A stretch of DNA of 64,000 nt from Eleginops maclovinus (GCF_036324505.1 NC_086350.1:13810032-13874031), one strand, 5' to 3'. Positions 38,054-50,718 are shown, numbered from the stretch's first letter. Numbers and translations are program-made. The notes: generated by a model from the letters alone, not told the origin.

Positions 38054-38077
38054 GGGGATTGGGCTGGGGTTGGGGGG
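38054..38077 (+). other. Candidate G-quadruplex
   Basis: Four G-runs (38054-38057, 38061-38063, 38066-38069, 38072-38077) separated by 2-3 bases meet the usual G4 rule. The flanks carry a 21-base direct repeat at 38007-38027 and 38087-38107. Confidence 0.6.
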
Positions 38078-39859
38078 TGTAATGTCATTGCCTGCTGGTG
38101 TATCTGTAGTGGGGGCTCATTTAGATTTAGATTGGTTATGTGAGGAGAGAGCTGAAAGGCCAGCTCATGTTTATGCATGAATCCCAAAGCATGCTGCTGT
38201 GGTGGAGCCACGAGTTAAAGAGACAGAGCTGAAATACATTCGCACATTTAGATACAGCTCTGCTTCTTTGGATAAGGCTTCAGTCGAAATCGACGCTGTG
38301 TTATCAGATACATTTCCATCAGAGTGTGTGTCAGCCTGTTTGTGACATTGTGTATATGCAGACAGATTACATCAATGTCCAAATGAACATTATGCTGCCT
38401 CTTTTAATCTAAAAAAAAATGAGATCTAATTCTAGTTTTAAAATGCGAACCACCCACAGCAATCCACTGACCGACTGTTTCTTGAAGATTGCTTTGGTAT
38501 CTTCTACAGCTGATGCAGAGCCATACTCCGTACATGGGTGCTTCCCACATTACACTCACTCACACATCAAAAGTAATCAGTAAATGTCTTTGAAGGAGAG
38601 TTTGTTCAGCACTTCATCAGGTATAAAGTGGTTTTTATTTGGAAATGTGGTCCCTATCCATCTTTTAAATGACTTTTTAATGGTCGTCACTTCGTCCTAA
38701 TCAATCATTTGGCAGAGCTGGCCTGCAAGTGCAAATACTCTCTATTTATAATTCCTACATTCTGCTACAGAAAACTGACAATCTGTGCTTTCTTAGTACT
38801 GGATATTACTAGAAATGTTAGTAAAATAGTCTTTCTGATTTTCTGGAAACATTAGAAACACATCCTATCCTGATTTCCACCATACTATAGTAATAAGGAA
38901 CCATGTGTAATCTTGCTTTATATTATATCTACACTCTCTAGACCTCTGCAGAAAGGTTTGATTGTATAGCTCTTTAAAAAATACTGCTGTTTATTGTCAT
39001 TCTTCTGTGTCTATAAATTTAAGCACACACACTTTTTGGGGGACCCCACACCATCCCCCATCCTAACTGGCACCCCCCGTCGGCCCCCCTTTAGTACTTT
39101 ACATCTATAATGAGATACAAATACGCATCAGCAGGACAGTGTCTACGCCACGCGTCACTGTGTGAATATTACTCACACTTATTAGCTGGATTATGTTAAT
39201 CTTTACACTCTCTGCTCACAGACAACAGACTCCCCATGATATGGGGGTGGTCACGGCAGTAAGCGTGTGCTGTCGCGTGTGTTTGTGTGTGTAAGTGTGT
39301 ATGGCTGAATGTGTGTGCTGGAGTGATTGCCATGTTGTCAAACTGATCTGCATGTGAAAGGGCGGTCTAATTACATCACTTATGCAAATGAGAAATGCAC
39401 ATATGCACGCACCTACATACACACCACTGACAGCTTACTACTAAGGTCAAAAAGGCAGTGAGCTATCCTCTTATTGACTAACACAAGGTGGCATCACCAC
39501 CTGTCAGAGAGACTGTGAGATGTCTTGACATAATACAGATAAGTCACAATGGATGTTTTGATACACTCCTTCAGATAAATTAGTGAAAAGAGTGGATGGG
39601 TCAAGCTCACAGTAAACTAAAGCACTTAAACTGTTATTGGAAAAATCTCTGACCACATATCCACTGATTATTCTTTTTTTGGACTGAAACATTGATAGTA
39701 TCCCTGTTGGAATGATTGATTGATTCCGACACATTTTAATTACGCCCCAAATTAAATGAATCGGCTGGCGGACTATAAAACATTGCTGTTTAATAACGAG
39801 CCTCTCCATGTGCCTTTTTTTCTTGCTTCATCCAATCCCATTTTGGCTGCCTGTACCAA

Positions 39860-39960
39860 ATAACCTCTCTCCATTTAATGATATGCAAATGAATTTTCAT
39901 GAACCCCATGATCCCATGCGATGATTAAACTGAGATGACATTAGCTGCCATGCTGCTGCC
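39860..39960. promoter_or_regulatory. Possible enhancer: octamer and ATTA motifs
   Basis: CATTTAATGAT, a perfect octamer ATGCAAAT (39883-39890), GATGATTAAAC and GACATTAGC occur within 100 bases in otherwise unique sequence. This is a typical composition for vertebrate developmental non-coding elements. Confidence 0.3.
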
Positions 39961-40359
39961 ACTGTCAGTGTTTCTGTCTGCCTCTTTTCTCTCTTCCTAT
40001 CTCTACCATCTTTCTTCGTATGCACGACAACGGCCAACTGGCGATATTAGGCGTTCATTGTCACTATTCCCTTATGAATTTGATCTGTGAGAGATGACAT
40101 TCTGCAGATCCAGTGTTATTTCAGAAAAGTTTGTCCAGTGGCAACAGAGATGGAGCATCAGAGCGAGATGTTGGTTCTCACACCGGTTTGGTAGTGGTGA
40201 ACCAAAGACATACATGTTACAACAATACACAATTATTGTAATGCAGCCACATCGTATAATCGATTTGGTAACCTTCCACATCTCTTCGTTTTCCAATTCC
40301 AGTGCTCCCCTCCCACCGTTCGGTTTCAGTCTGGATCCAGCTCCACCTCTGCTGTCGTT

Positions 40360-40605
40360 TATTGTACTCCATTTGCATAATGAAGCCAAGGCTTAATTAA
40401 GATCCCAATGGAGTCTGGAGCCAAGGCTGAAGGAAAGAAGGACGAGGAGGAGGGGAGGGGGGATCCGGCGTTCCTTAGCTTATCCGCACGTGTCCAAATA
40501 GGAGGTACAATTTAAGGGGGGAGCAAAGCGTTGACGAGCGATTAAATCGCTAATTATGATCGGCTGTTAGAATTAGTGTGTGGCTGTTAATTAGCTGCAG
40601 ATGAG
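40360..40605. promoter_or_regulatory. Possible enhancer: dense homeodomain-type sites
   Basis: Within 250 bases: octamer ATTTGCAT (40371-40378), TTAATTAA (40393-40400), the perfect palindrome GCGATT-A-AATCGC (40538-40550) abutting TAATTA (40551-40556), and TTAATTAG (40587-40594). No ORF explains the block. Confidence 0.4.
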
Positions 40606-40975
40606 ATGCCCAGACAGTTGCCCGCCCCTGACGACTGCAGCACCCTCCCTGACTGGCAATAGAGAAACACAGCTTGACACCCTGGAGATGATGCCAACAC
40701 ATCCCTCCCTTTAACACACACAGCAAGCTGAGGGGATATCCCTTTAAGAGTGTCCCAGGTGTGCATAAGAAGGAAAGAGGCTCTTCATCATCCTTGTCCA
40801 CCCACTCCCACTGTTCTTCGTTAAGCACAAAATTCCCATGTTTTTCTTCTTCTGTATCCTTTATTCATTTTGCCCATTATTCCTCTTCTTTCACAAATTC
40901 GTCCTCTTCATAATGGAATGGTACAATCCCTTGTTGTTTTCTGAAATGGGCAGCAGCTTCCTTCTGGTGCTGTAG

Positions 40976-41945
40976 TTGGCACTGAGCAGGGTTGGCATCG
41001 AGGAAATGTTATTTCGTCTTTTACTCCCATACCATTAGTTGCATGTGGCTCTGGTTCAGCCATTCTGCAACTATTTTGTGTCCGCATTTACTTTGCTTTC
41101 TTACGGCTTCTGATGGCGCCGCGAATGCCTCCCTTTTTGCGTTTGGCATGGTGCCATTTCTGTTTCTGGTCTTTCCCTTCAGGGGATGCCATTGCCAAAA
41201 CATTTAAGGCATCCGAAATATTATGCTCACCGTATGGTGGTTTGTGTTTGCAGATGTGTGTTACGTTGGCTTGGCATCGAGCCATCTTTCTCCCGGTGCC
41301 CTTGCCGTTCCTGAAAAGATGCCATCACAGAATCGCTGGCAACCGTTGCCTGGGCACCTCTTCTTGGCTTTGTCCAAGCAAACAAGCGGCGATTAGCAGC
41401 AAATCCTCAGAGGTGAGTCCCCTTGTCTTTGACTAAGACTGTTCTTCGCCAAACTGTTTGATAATTTCGGGTATGCCATGACTGAAGGCTGGCATGGTGC
41501 CCGCTGGCTGGCACGCTTTGGCTGGCATTGAGAGAAAGAAACGATGATAAATTAACGGAATCTAGGATTTTTCACCGCAAAATTTTTTTCTTTGATAAAC
41601 GGTCACCACTGAGTATCACCTTACAGTTTCGTAGTATCATCCACTTCGCCATTTAACATCCTTCTTTGCTTCCTTTCATCCATTAACATCTGAGTCATCC
41701 TGGGTCTGCTGGCATCTTGCTCACTTCTATGCCCTGCTGTGCTCTCATATTTTCTAAATCCTCATTTCTTTGCCCTTTCTGCTTGTCGTTTTGCCCAATT
41801 GTGCCCGTGCCAAGGTGGCACCATGGTAGCAGTATGGAGGTCTGTTTCTCTTCCTCTTCCGTTCTTATTCACCTCGCCCCTTCGCCCGTGCCCATGCCCG
41901 CCCCGCTCAAGTCCTGACTGGATGGCACTGTGCCAACCTGCCAGC
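40976..41945. promoter_or_regulatory. Cluster of TGGCA/TGCCA words (NFI half-site type)
   Basis: By eye I count 19 TGGCA or TGCCA words in about 970 bases, against roughly two expected in random sequence. Three are arranged as the nuclear factor I palindrome TGGC-N5-GCC: 41143-41157 (TTGGC ATGGT GCCAT), 41489-41503 (CTGGC ATGGT GCCCG) and 41922-41936 (ATGGC ACTGT GCCAA). ORFs in both directions here are shadows of this composition. Confidence 0.45.
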
Positions 41946-42366
41946 GCCATCGCTCTCATTTGTAGCTCATCCCTCCGTTGCCCTTCCCCCTGTCTCTATA
42001 TTTCCATCCCTCTCTCCTTCCCTTATTTCATTCATCCACTAATTGAATCGTTTAGCGTCTGTGTGTATGAAATACTGCATTTGTATGTATACACAACATT
42101 AGCTGATTAACACAACTTTTCATTTATTAAATGCGTGCCGAATATTGGCGGGCTTTGTCGTCATTTGGGAGACTTTTTTGGCACCTGAAGGAATGCTCTG
42201 AGTGACTGCCTTGTAGATACTTACCGCAGCAGTTACTTATTCCACCAAGACAAAAGGAGAAAAACGAAGAGAGCCCTGAGTTTGGATAAAGCTTGGTTGT
42301 TTTAATGAACTTTTACCAACCCCCTACATGTGTGCTTCTTTAACATCTCTTGTGTAGATTTTGTTT

Positions 42367-42505
<139 letters not shown>

Positions 42506-44279
42506 TTATCTGGTTATCACTAAAATCAATTGTGTACAATTGACCTTTCCCACTATTTCTAAGATGACCCTTACTCCCTTGTTTTCTTCTTCTCCTTTAT
42601 AAAATCTCTTGTGTCAGACAAAAGCTGCCAGTGGTGGTGGAGCTATTAAGCAAATACTCTCATTAGTACACAAAACATAATGAATATGTAAATGATGTGT
42701 GTAATTTATGTATGGACTGACAGACTTGTTCTCTTTTCTGATCTCCATTGTATTCACTCTATTCATATCCCCTTTACTTAAAACTTCACACTCTTACGCC
42801 AATTTCCCTCTTTTCTTAGACCACATACTGTGAATGAATCTGTGGGGGATGTCTTTACTATTTTTTCTCTTTTTTTGTACACATTTCTCCCTGCCTTTAA
42901 CCATGGTTTATAGTTTCTAATAGTCTCTCAGAGTCTCTGTTTTCCCTGCTTGCTTCTCTCTGCTCACAGCCTGTCCTCTCCTAAAACAAACCCCGCAGTG
43001 ACGCATTAAACCAACAACTGAGTGTTTGAACAAGGTCTTTCTTCCAGGAATATGAATACTGAACAATCTATTCACTGAATAACATCCACACTGCCATATT
43101 CTGTGTTTTGTCTTTGTCTGTCTGTGACTGTGCTGATCTGAATGTGTGGTCCAAACTGTGTGGTAAATTGAAGCATGTCCTGATACACGGTGAGTAGCCT
43201 TGCTCCTGTCTAGGATAAACACCTATAATACGCTGGCTCCCTTGGCAATCACCATAGCAACAAACCATGGTACCCACGTGAGTTGCATAATAAGATGTTC
43301 TCCAAGACCACAGACCATAAAGCGGCGACAAACTAGACACCCGCAGTAATGGATGTGAATCAGAAAACAACCGTTTAAATGTCAAATTTCACCTCGACTC
43401 ATTCCAAACCAATCCTTTCTATTTATCAATAGGCTCACATCACACATCACACAGCCTTAGATGCTCATGCACCTTCTCTCTGTCTCTCCAGACCTTAACA
43501 GGTGCTGATGAGCCGCAGTCAATGATTGTAATGAGCTATCGATCACCGTGGGAAAACCCAGGGACAGAGAGGGTGAGGGAGGTAGGGGGAACCAGAGGAC
43601 ACACACACAAACAGAAGGAGGTGGACTGCCAGAAAAGAAAAAACTTCAAATGAGCTAAATGGAGACAAGCTACCCAAGACAGGGTATCAATACTTGCTTT
43701 AATCAAGTCCTTATCTCCTATTGTTGTGCTTAAAATAGAATATATGGGGAAGGGCTCTCTGCCAGCGCAGGTTGAAGGGAGTTGTTGAACTCAGTCTAGC
43801 TTCTGGACGGGCTGATCTGCTCAGGATGACCATGCAGACATGCTTGTCGTGACCGGGTCCAGATGCCCGTGAATGGCACTGACGCAGTATCTCTATTTTC
43901 TTCTTTTTGTGCTGTGTGCATGGAGTGGAGGCAGACAGCTTTAGGGAAGGGGGAGGTGCGTTGTGTGTGTGTGTGTGTCGTGTGTGTTGGCTGGCGTTTC
44001 AGATAATGAAATGCAGCAGGGAACAAAGAGCTGGGGGCCCCTATTCTCTGTGCTGCAGCTTCATTTTCACTCCCGTCAGTCTATGATTCTTCCATACCCT
44101 CTTTCTTGTGTACGTGTATGTGTGTGTGTTTATGTTTGTATGAGCAGTTTGTTGTGTGCACCCGTGTCCCCTCCTCCTCCTGTTAGTATTCTGCATGGCA
44201 GATCCCCCTAATGTAATAACTGTGTCTGCATGTCTAATTTACAGCAGGAGAGAGTAAATAGCCTGTGGTTAATTACAGT

Positions 44280-44281
<2 letters not shown>

Positions 44282-44326
<45 letters not shown>

Positions 44327-44354
44327 TGTGTGTGTGTATGTGTGTGTGTGTGTC
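44282..44354 (+). repeat. Interrupted (GT)n microsatellite
   Basis: GT repeat with occasional TA and CT interruptions. A shorter GT tract lies at about 43961-43978. Confidence 0.9.
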
Positions 44355-45931
44355 TATGCGTGTCTACATACGCGTGGGTGTGTCAGAATGATTTATGAGT
44401 TGCAAATAGCTACACCAGTGGCCCGTTTCTCCTCACTTAGTTTTTAATCTGTCTTTCCATTAATTTTCCTGGAGACGTTATTATGGTTTTATAACAGTGT
44501 GCATGAGGATACACGTGTGTGCACATATTTGTTAATGAGACAAAGGTGTGGACATTTTGTGAGGATAAAGGTTACTTGGGCACCTGAGCTGTACTTTGCT
44601 TTTCCCTCCTTAGAGTTCTTCATTTGCCTTCCTTCCTTTCCCTTTTTCTCCTTTTTTCCATTGCTTCATTCACTCTCTTCATTGAGAGCCACAATGAACA
44701 CAGATCTTTATTGACAGTACACGGTAGAACATGGAAACAGCAGGTCAATCCGTTTAGCCCAAGGGCCGATACACCAATTCACCAATTTGTCAGTGTTAGT
44801 TTGAGAGAGAAAAGCAGCTAATCTCTCCTCTCTGCTCTCTATTGATCACACACTTAGACTCCACTTCTCTGTCTAAACACTATTGATTCTCTCTCTCTCT
44901 CAATCCCTCTCTTTCTTTCTCTCTTTCTATCTTGCTCTCACCACATACCGCAGCTCTCAACACATCTTCACTTCATAAACTGACTTCTGCTTGGACAGAA
45001 GCTGAACATTTGAGACCGTATTTCCTAAAGCCCTGATTCACATTTATAATGAATTATTGAGAACAATTCAGCATGAACAGAATAAGACTACATCAATTCA
45101 GTAATAGTGTAATAAAGCTTATCAACTATACAAATCATTTAAGAGTTTTGTTCACAACTGTCACATATTGTTCCCTGCTGCGTTCTCTCAAAAGCACAAG
45201 CATAGTCTCATTAAAAAAATCAATTACATAGCAACCCCAACACAGCTTCAACACAGACAATGATTAAAAATTCACTGCTGGGTACACTGTCTCCCGGCTT
45301 TGTTTTCCAGCCTGACATCACAGGGTGCACTTTAAAAGGACCATATTCCTGTCAAGATGAAGGCTATGCAACAACTATAGAAAGATTATCTTAAGGGAGA
45401 TGGCACCCCTACATCAATACAAACTGAACCAAGATCACTACTTGATTGGATTTATCGTGTGTGGGGCCTTGTCACATTTTAGTTGAGACGTACCATTTGG
45501 TAAAGGAATGATTACACTGTAGATGACAAGATGAAACACAGAGAGACAGACCTTTGACACAAAAACAGGCTTTCTTGTAGCATCTATCATATCCTTCTGC
45601 CATAATATCTCATAAACGAAATGTAAACAGGAAATCTCAACTGTTACTCAGATGCTTTGAAAAACAGACATTGGTTTCACTAGCCTCCCAGCATAGCGTT
45701 TATGTATTAGACTGTTACCCCCCCTACTGGTGACATAAACAGATTACAAACGTTGAGCTGGGCAGGTTACAAAACACAAACACATGGCTTGTGTAACCTA
45801 AAATCAGCTGTTTGATAACCTGCACTGAGGCGTACGGTAAAGACGTGGTTCGCATCATGTGCTAAATGTTTTTGTGTACACAACGTTTATTTACCTAATT
45901 TTATAGACAAACTGTCACCTTTTAGTTGAAG

Positions 45932-48900
45932 ATGCCTCCTCCAGCGGCGGCTAGTCAAGACAGGAAAGCCTTGGTGAGTAAGATGTTAAGAGAGGTTCTG
46001 ATGGGTCGAGAAGATCCAGAGGGGTTTTTTGCGATGTGTGTGTCCGCTCTGGGGACCCAGGAGACCCGCTCTCAGTTCCTGGCCCTCATCGAGCCCCTGT
46101 CCACCGCCAACAGCTCCCTGCACTCCGGCCTCACCTCAATCTACCGGCAATATTTCTCTAAGGTTAGTAGGAAAAGTTATTTATTGAATACAAATAGCTT
46201 TTATGTAGTTGCACTTTTAGATAAATGGGTTACACAGTGGTTACAAGTTACTTATGAAGTACAGGTTTAAAAGAAAATAAACAACAAGAATACAATGTAA
46301 AGAAATAACATTTTGTCAACCATAGGGTAACAAATATCATTTAAAAATGTTTTATTTGATGCCCGCTTACTCGGGCAACAATGTTGTTTTCCAAATACTG
46401 AATATAGTTAGACTTTGTCCTACTTACTCATCTAAACAGCATCGAATCTTCTTAACCACAACACTCAAAAGTCTCCCAACTAGCCAAACTTGTGAGAAAA
46501 GTTGTCATGGCTAATGTGTTAGCAAACAATTAGCTATGATACTAGTTAGCGTTACTCCTCGACGTTAACATTAGCACTAATATATCATCATGGACACATT
46601 TAAGTGGCACTTTCACTTACATGTATCAACTTTTTGGTATACCTGCTCCCGAGATGAATACCTGTCTCTTGGCTTTCTAAATAAGATGATGTCTTCACCC
46701 CACACTTCTTTTCTACAACTTCTTTTTTCCTTCATGGTCTTAGCAAGTCAGGTGAAGCTAACTTATGATTTCTGTGATGGGAGCATAGTGTTTAGGCTTT
46801 CTTGGACCAAATACCATATGCAATGAGTTAAACATGAATATGCAGGCGCAATAAATAAACTTGCATAAGTTATCATTTAGCCACATACCACCTGAAGGCC
46901 TTGTGCAACTTCCTCTTCTCATAGAGTTTAGTCAAATTAACCCAATAAATAACCCTATGTTAATTATTAGCAATAAAATAAGTATGAATAAAAAATGAAG
47001 GGTGCTCGAAAATGAGGAACATAGACAACAGGGGAGTCAGAGAGATGTCCGTACAGACATGTATATACGTGTAATAAAATACATACCTGAATAGGTTTGT
47101 AGAAATATTTTTGCATAGTTTCTGTAAAACACCTGCCCTGGTGTTTGAAATTATAAGTACAAACATCTGACAGTTTAAACGGCAACAGCTTTCTTTTTAG
47201 CAATTGTTATGCCTGTTACAAACGCATACTGCAAATATCGTATTTGCATTTTTTCATCTCTACCCCAATGACAATAAGCAGCTGTTTTTAACAGAACTAA
47301 CATTGTATTTTCCTATTTGAACTGTAGACTGAAGATGATGAACTGGAACTCGCATTGGCTCTCTCTCTACTGGAAGTTAAAGATGACCAGCTGTCAACAT
47401 CCAGCCGAGAGTATCCACTTCAGCCATCTGCAGACAGAATGAATCATAGAAGCCCTACTCAAAAGTCATCAGTATCTCAGCCTCTGGGAAGCTGCCACAC
47501 CCAGCAAGCAGATGGAGTTGGCAGGGGAGATCACACCAGCCCAACACAAACTAGAGCCAAGGCGAGTTCACTACAGACATTCAGAGAAACTGAGCATCAG
47601 AAAAGAAATGTAGACAAATATAAAATGGAGACACCGGGGACAAGTCTGGCTGTGTGTGTCTCCAGACCATCTGACTTTTTTTCAAAGCAAAACACGAATG
47701 AAAAAGATAACCAAATGATAAACGAGGGAGATTTTAATCAACCAGAGAAACCAAAACGCTCTAAGAACAGGCGGCAGAGGCGGAAAGATGCTGGCCAGAA
47801 GGTTGTAGGTTTGCCCGGTTCTCCATCAGCACCAACACCCATTCTGCTGTGGTTCAGGAGGGACTTGCGACTTGGAGACAATCCTGCTCTCATCGGCTCA
47901 TTAGAGCTTGGTTCACCCGTCATCCCTGTCTTCATCTGGAGCCCAGAAGAGGAGGAGGGACCTGGGATTACAGTGGCTATGGGAGGAGCTTGTAAGTGTA
48001 CAGTGGAAATAATAATTGTTGTCCATCTTTGTCGACATATAACTTTGCATATAGATTTTTTATTGAGTTTAATGTCTCCAGACAGATGTCCTCTAACAAA
48101 TATTATTTTTAACAGGTAAATACTGGCTTCATCAAGCTTTGTCTTGTTTCTCTTTGTCTCTGGAGCGCATTGGCAGCCATCTTGTCTTTCTTAAGGCAAA
48201 TGGATCTTCTCTGCGTACCCTTAAGGAGCTAGTAAGGGAGACTGGGGCTAGAACGGTCTTGGCTAATGCCCTCTATGAGCCCTGGCTGAAGGAGAGGGAT
48301 GATGATGTAGAGTCAGCCCTTCAGAAAGATGGTGTTGATTGCAAGATGTACCACTCATACTGTCTCAGAGACCCCTACTCTGTCAGCACTGAGGGTGTGG
48401 GACTCAGAGGTAAGTTGCAACCAGTTTAATTTGTTGAACAGAACTTAAATTATTTTTGGTAAATATCAAAGCTTAAATCGGCTAGCAGTACAAGTTAATT
48501 GGCAAGTTGTCTAATAAATGGTGAACTGTCTTGTCTTGTCTGGATTTAGGAATAGGTTCAGTGTCTCACTTCATGAACTGCTGTAAACAGAACCCAGGGT
48601 CTGCGTTAGGGGCCCCTCTGGACCCTCCTGTATCTCTACCCACACCCGCCCACTGGCCGCAGGGTGTTTCTTTGGACATGCTAGGCCTGGCTCGTATGCC
48701 CCGCAGGAAAGATGGCACAACGGTCAGTAACCAGAGCAGAAAAGCGCTGTGAAGCAGAGTTATAATCCAAAACACAGTCGAGATTAGAACATGAACTCAT
48801 TAACCTTTCATTGTTTTCATTTTGTCCTTCAGATTGACTGGGCAGCTAACATCCGCAAATCCTGGGATTTCAGTGAGGATGGAGCATGTGCCCGACTAGA

Positions 48901-50533
48901 GGCCTTTCTGAATGATGGTGAGACATCTTGCATGCACATTGTAAACAGCGATGCACAATAAAGATTGTTTTGGAGAAATTTCTTGAACTGTCTCATTGAT
49001 GTAACAGTATCTTATGATTCCTCCACATTTCTTAGGTGTGTATAAATATGAAAAAGAATCAGGCAGGGCAGATGCCCCAAATACCAGCTGTCTGTCTCCC
49101 TACCTTCACTTTGGTCAGCTAAGCCCTCGCTGGCTGTTATGGGATGCCAAAGGGGCGCGCTGTAGACCCCCGAAGTTCCAACGCAAATTGGCGTGGAGAG
49201 ATTTGGCTTACTGGCAGCTGACATTGTTTCCTGATCTCCCCTGGGAATCCCTCAGACCTCCATACAAGGTAGAAATTGGCTAAAGACACCTTGATGACAA
49301 ACAAACAAATACTAACACTAAATATGTTAAGTTCAACAACTCTTAATTGTCTTGAAAGATTAAACGCCTTAATGACACCACTAAGAACGATGTTTATCAT
49401 AAAGCATTATTCATATGTGCAGGCTCTGCGGTGGAGCAATGATGGAGACCACCTGAGGGCCTGGCAGCGGGGGCGAACAGGCTACCCCCTGGTAGACGCA
49501 GCCATGAGGCAGCTGTGGCTGACAGGTTGGATGAACAACTACATGAGACATGTGGTGGCATCTTTTCTAATAGCATATCTCTATCTACCCTGGCAAGAAG
49601 GCTATCGCTGGTTTCAGGTAACACATGCATACACACATGCACAAAATGCACTCACACAGATGTCATAGCAGCAACACACAGAATAATAAGCACCCCTCAT
49701 GTGTTTAGGACACCCTAGTGGACGCAGATGTTGCCATAGATGCTATGATGTGGCAGAATGGAGGCATGTGTGGTCTGGATCACTGGAACTTTGTCATGCA
49801 CCCCGTCGATGCAGCCATGACCTGCGACCCCAACGGCAGCTACGTTCGAAAATGGTGTCCAGACCTTGCTGAGCTACCTGATGACCTTATTCACAAACCA
49901 TGGAAATGTCCTGCGTCCATGCTACGCCGTGCTGGTGAGAATGTTATTATGAACATATATAAGATAACGGTTGTTTTGTATGGAAAATGCTACCTTAAAT
50001 ATTTTGTTCCCCACCTTAACATACAAAACTCCTTGCTCTGCCTAGGTGTGGTCTTTGGTCAAACATATCCTGAGCGAATAGTTACAGATCTAGAGGAGCG
50101 GAGGAGTCGTTCCCTGCAAGATGTAGCTCTGGTGCGGAAAGAGTTTGGACAGTATGTGGACAAACGCTCAGGCTGTGACTTGGTACCTCTGCCCCCACGT
50201 CTGGTCTCTGAGGCTCTGGGCTTGTCACACAGGGATGGCGGCATGGTGACAGAGGGAAAGCAGTTCCTGTTGCCTGTTATCACCCGCATGGAATTCAAAC
50301 ACCAGCTCGAAGATCCAGATGCAGATGCTGCCTCCAATCCCTACAATGCTGTTCTGAAAGGATACGTGAGCCGCAAAAGGGATGAGACCATCGCCTTCCT
50401 TAATGAGAGAGACTTTACTGCCAGTGTGATGTACGAGGGAGTTCAGAGAAAGGAGAGGCTGCAGAACAACTACCGCAGAATCGAGGGACTCCCTCTGCCT
50501 CCTGCACCTCGAGGCAGGGCCAGACGAACCTAG
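45932..50533 (+). CDS. UIM-containing photolyase/cryptochrome-family protein
   Basis: Exons: 45932-46162, 47328-47991, 48116-48409, 48550-48722, 48833-48917, 49036-49268, 49423-49617, 49709-49934 and 50046-50533, phases consistent, 862 residues. Residues 1-77 are helical and unassigned. Residues 80-93 (DDELELALALSLLE) fit the ubiquitin-interacting motif. A polar linker with a basic run (KRSKNRRQRRK, about 220) follows. The photolyase alpha/beta domain begins at about 248 (PILLWFRRDLRLGDNPAL), and the FAD domain carries WRDLAYWQL, TGYPLVDAAMRQL and GWMNNYMRH. The three tryptophans equivalent to E. coli W306, W359 and W382 are kept. The residue facing flavin N5 (E. coli N378) is Asp, as in plant cryptochromes, and CPD-contacting E274, M345 and W384 are Lys, His and Asn. 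It is not a class II, DASH, 6-4 or animal clock cryptochrome by motif, and is nearest to plant-type members. Function (repair or signalling) is unknown. The TTG six bases upstream is not needed; ATG at 45932 starts in frame. Confidence 0.85.
46163..47327 (+). other. First intron of the photolyase-like gene
   Basis: A 1.2 kb AT-rich intron. GCTAATGT/TTAGC words near 46510-46580 resemble the dispersed repeat seen at 5.7 kb. No other feature. Confidence 0.7.
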
Positions 50534-50718
50534 TACCTGGTGGAGCAGTCTCCTCACGCAGGTGACCCCAAGGTTGAAAGTTCATAGCTTTAAGTGTCAG
50601 TAACTAGCTGTAAAATGCAAAAGTATCAAATTCTACGCAACAATATTATTTAAGTGCAAAACATTTGGAAAGAAGAAAATACAATTCTTTTTCACTTGAG
50701 AAGTTGCAAAGTGTTTGC

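Noticed and set aside
41021..42110. Several overlapping ORFs of 60-123 residues
   Set aside because: Low-complexity, different in every frame, within the TGGCA/TGCCA cluster; no recognised domain and no splice context.
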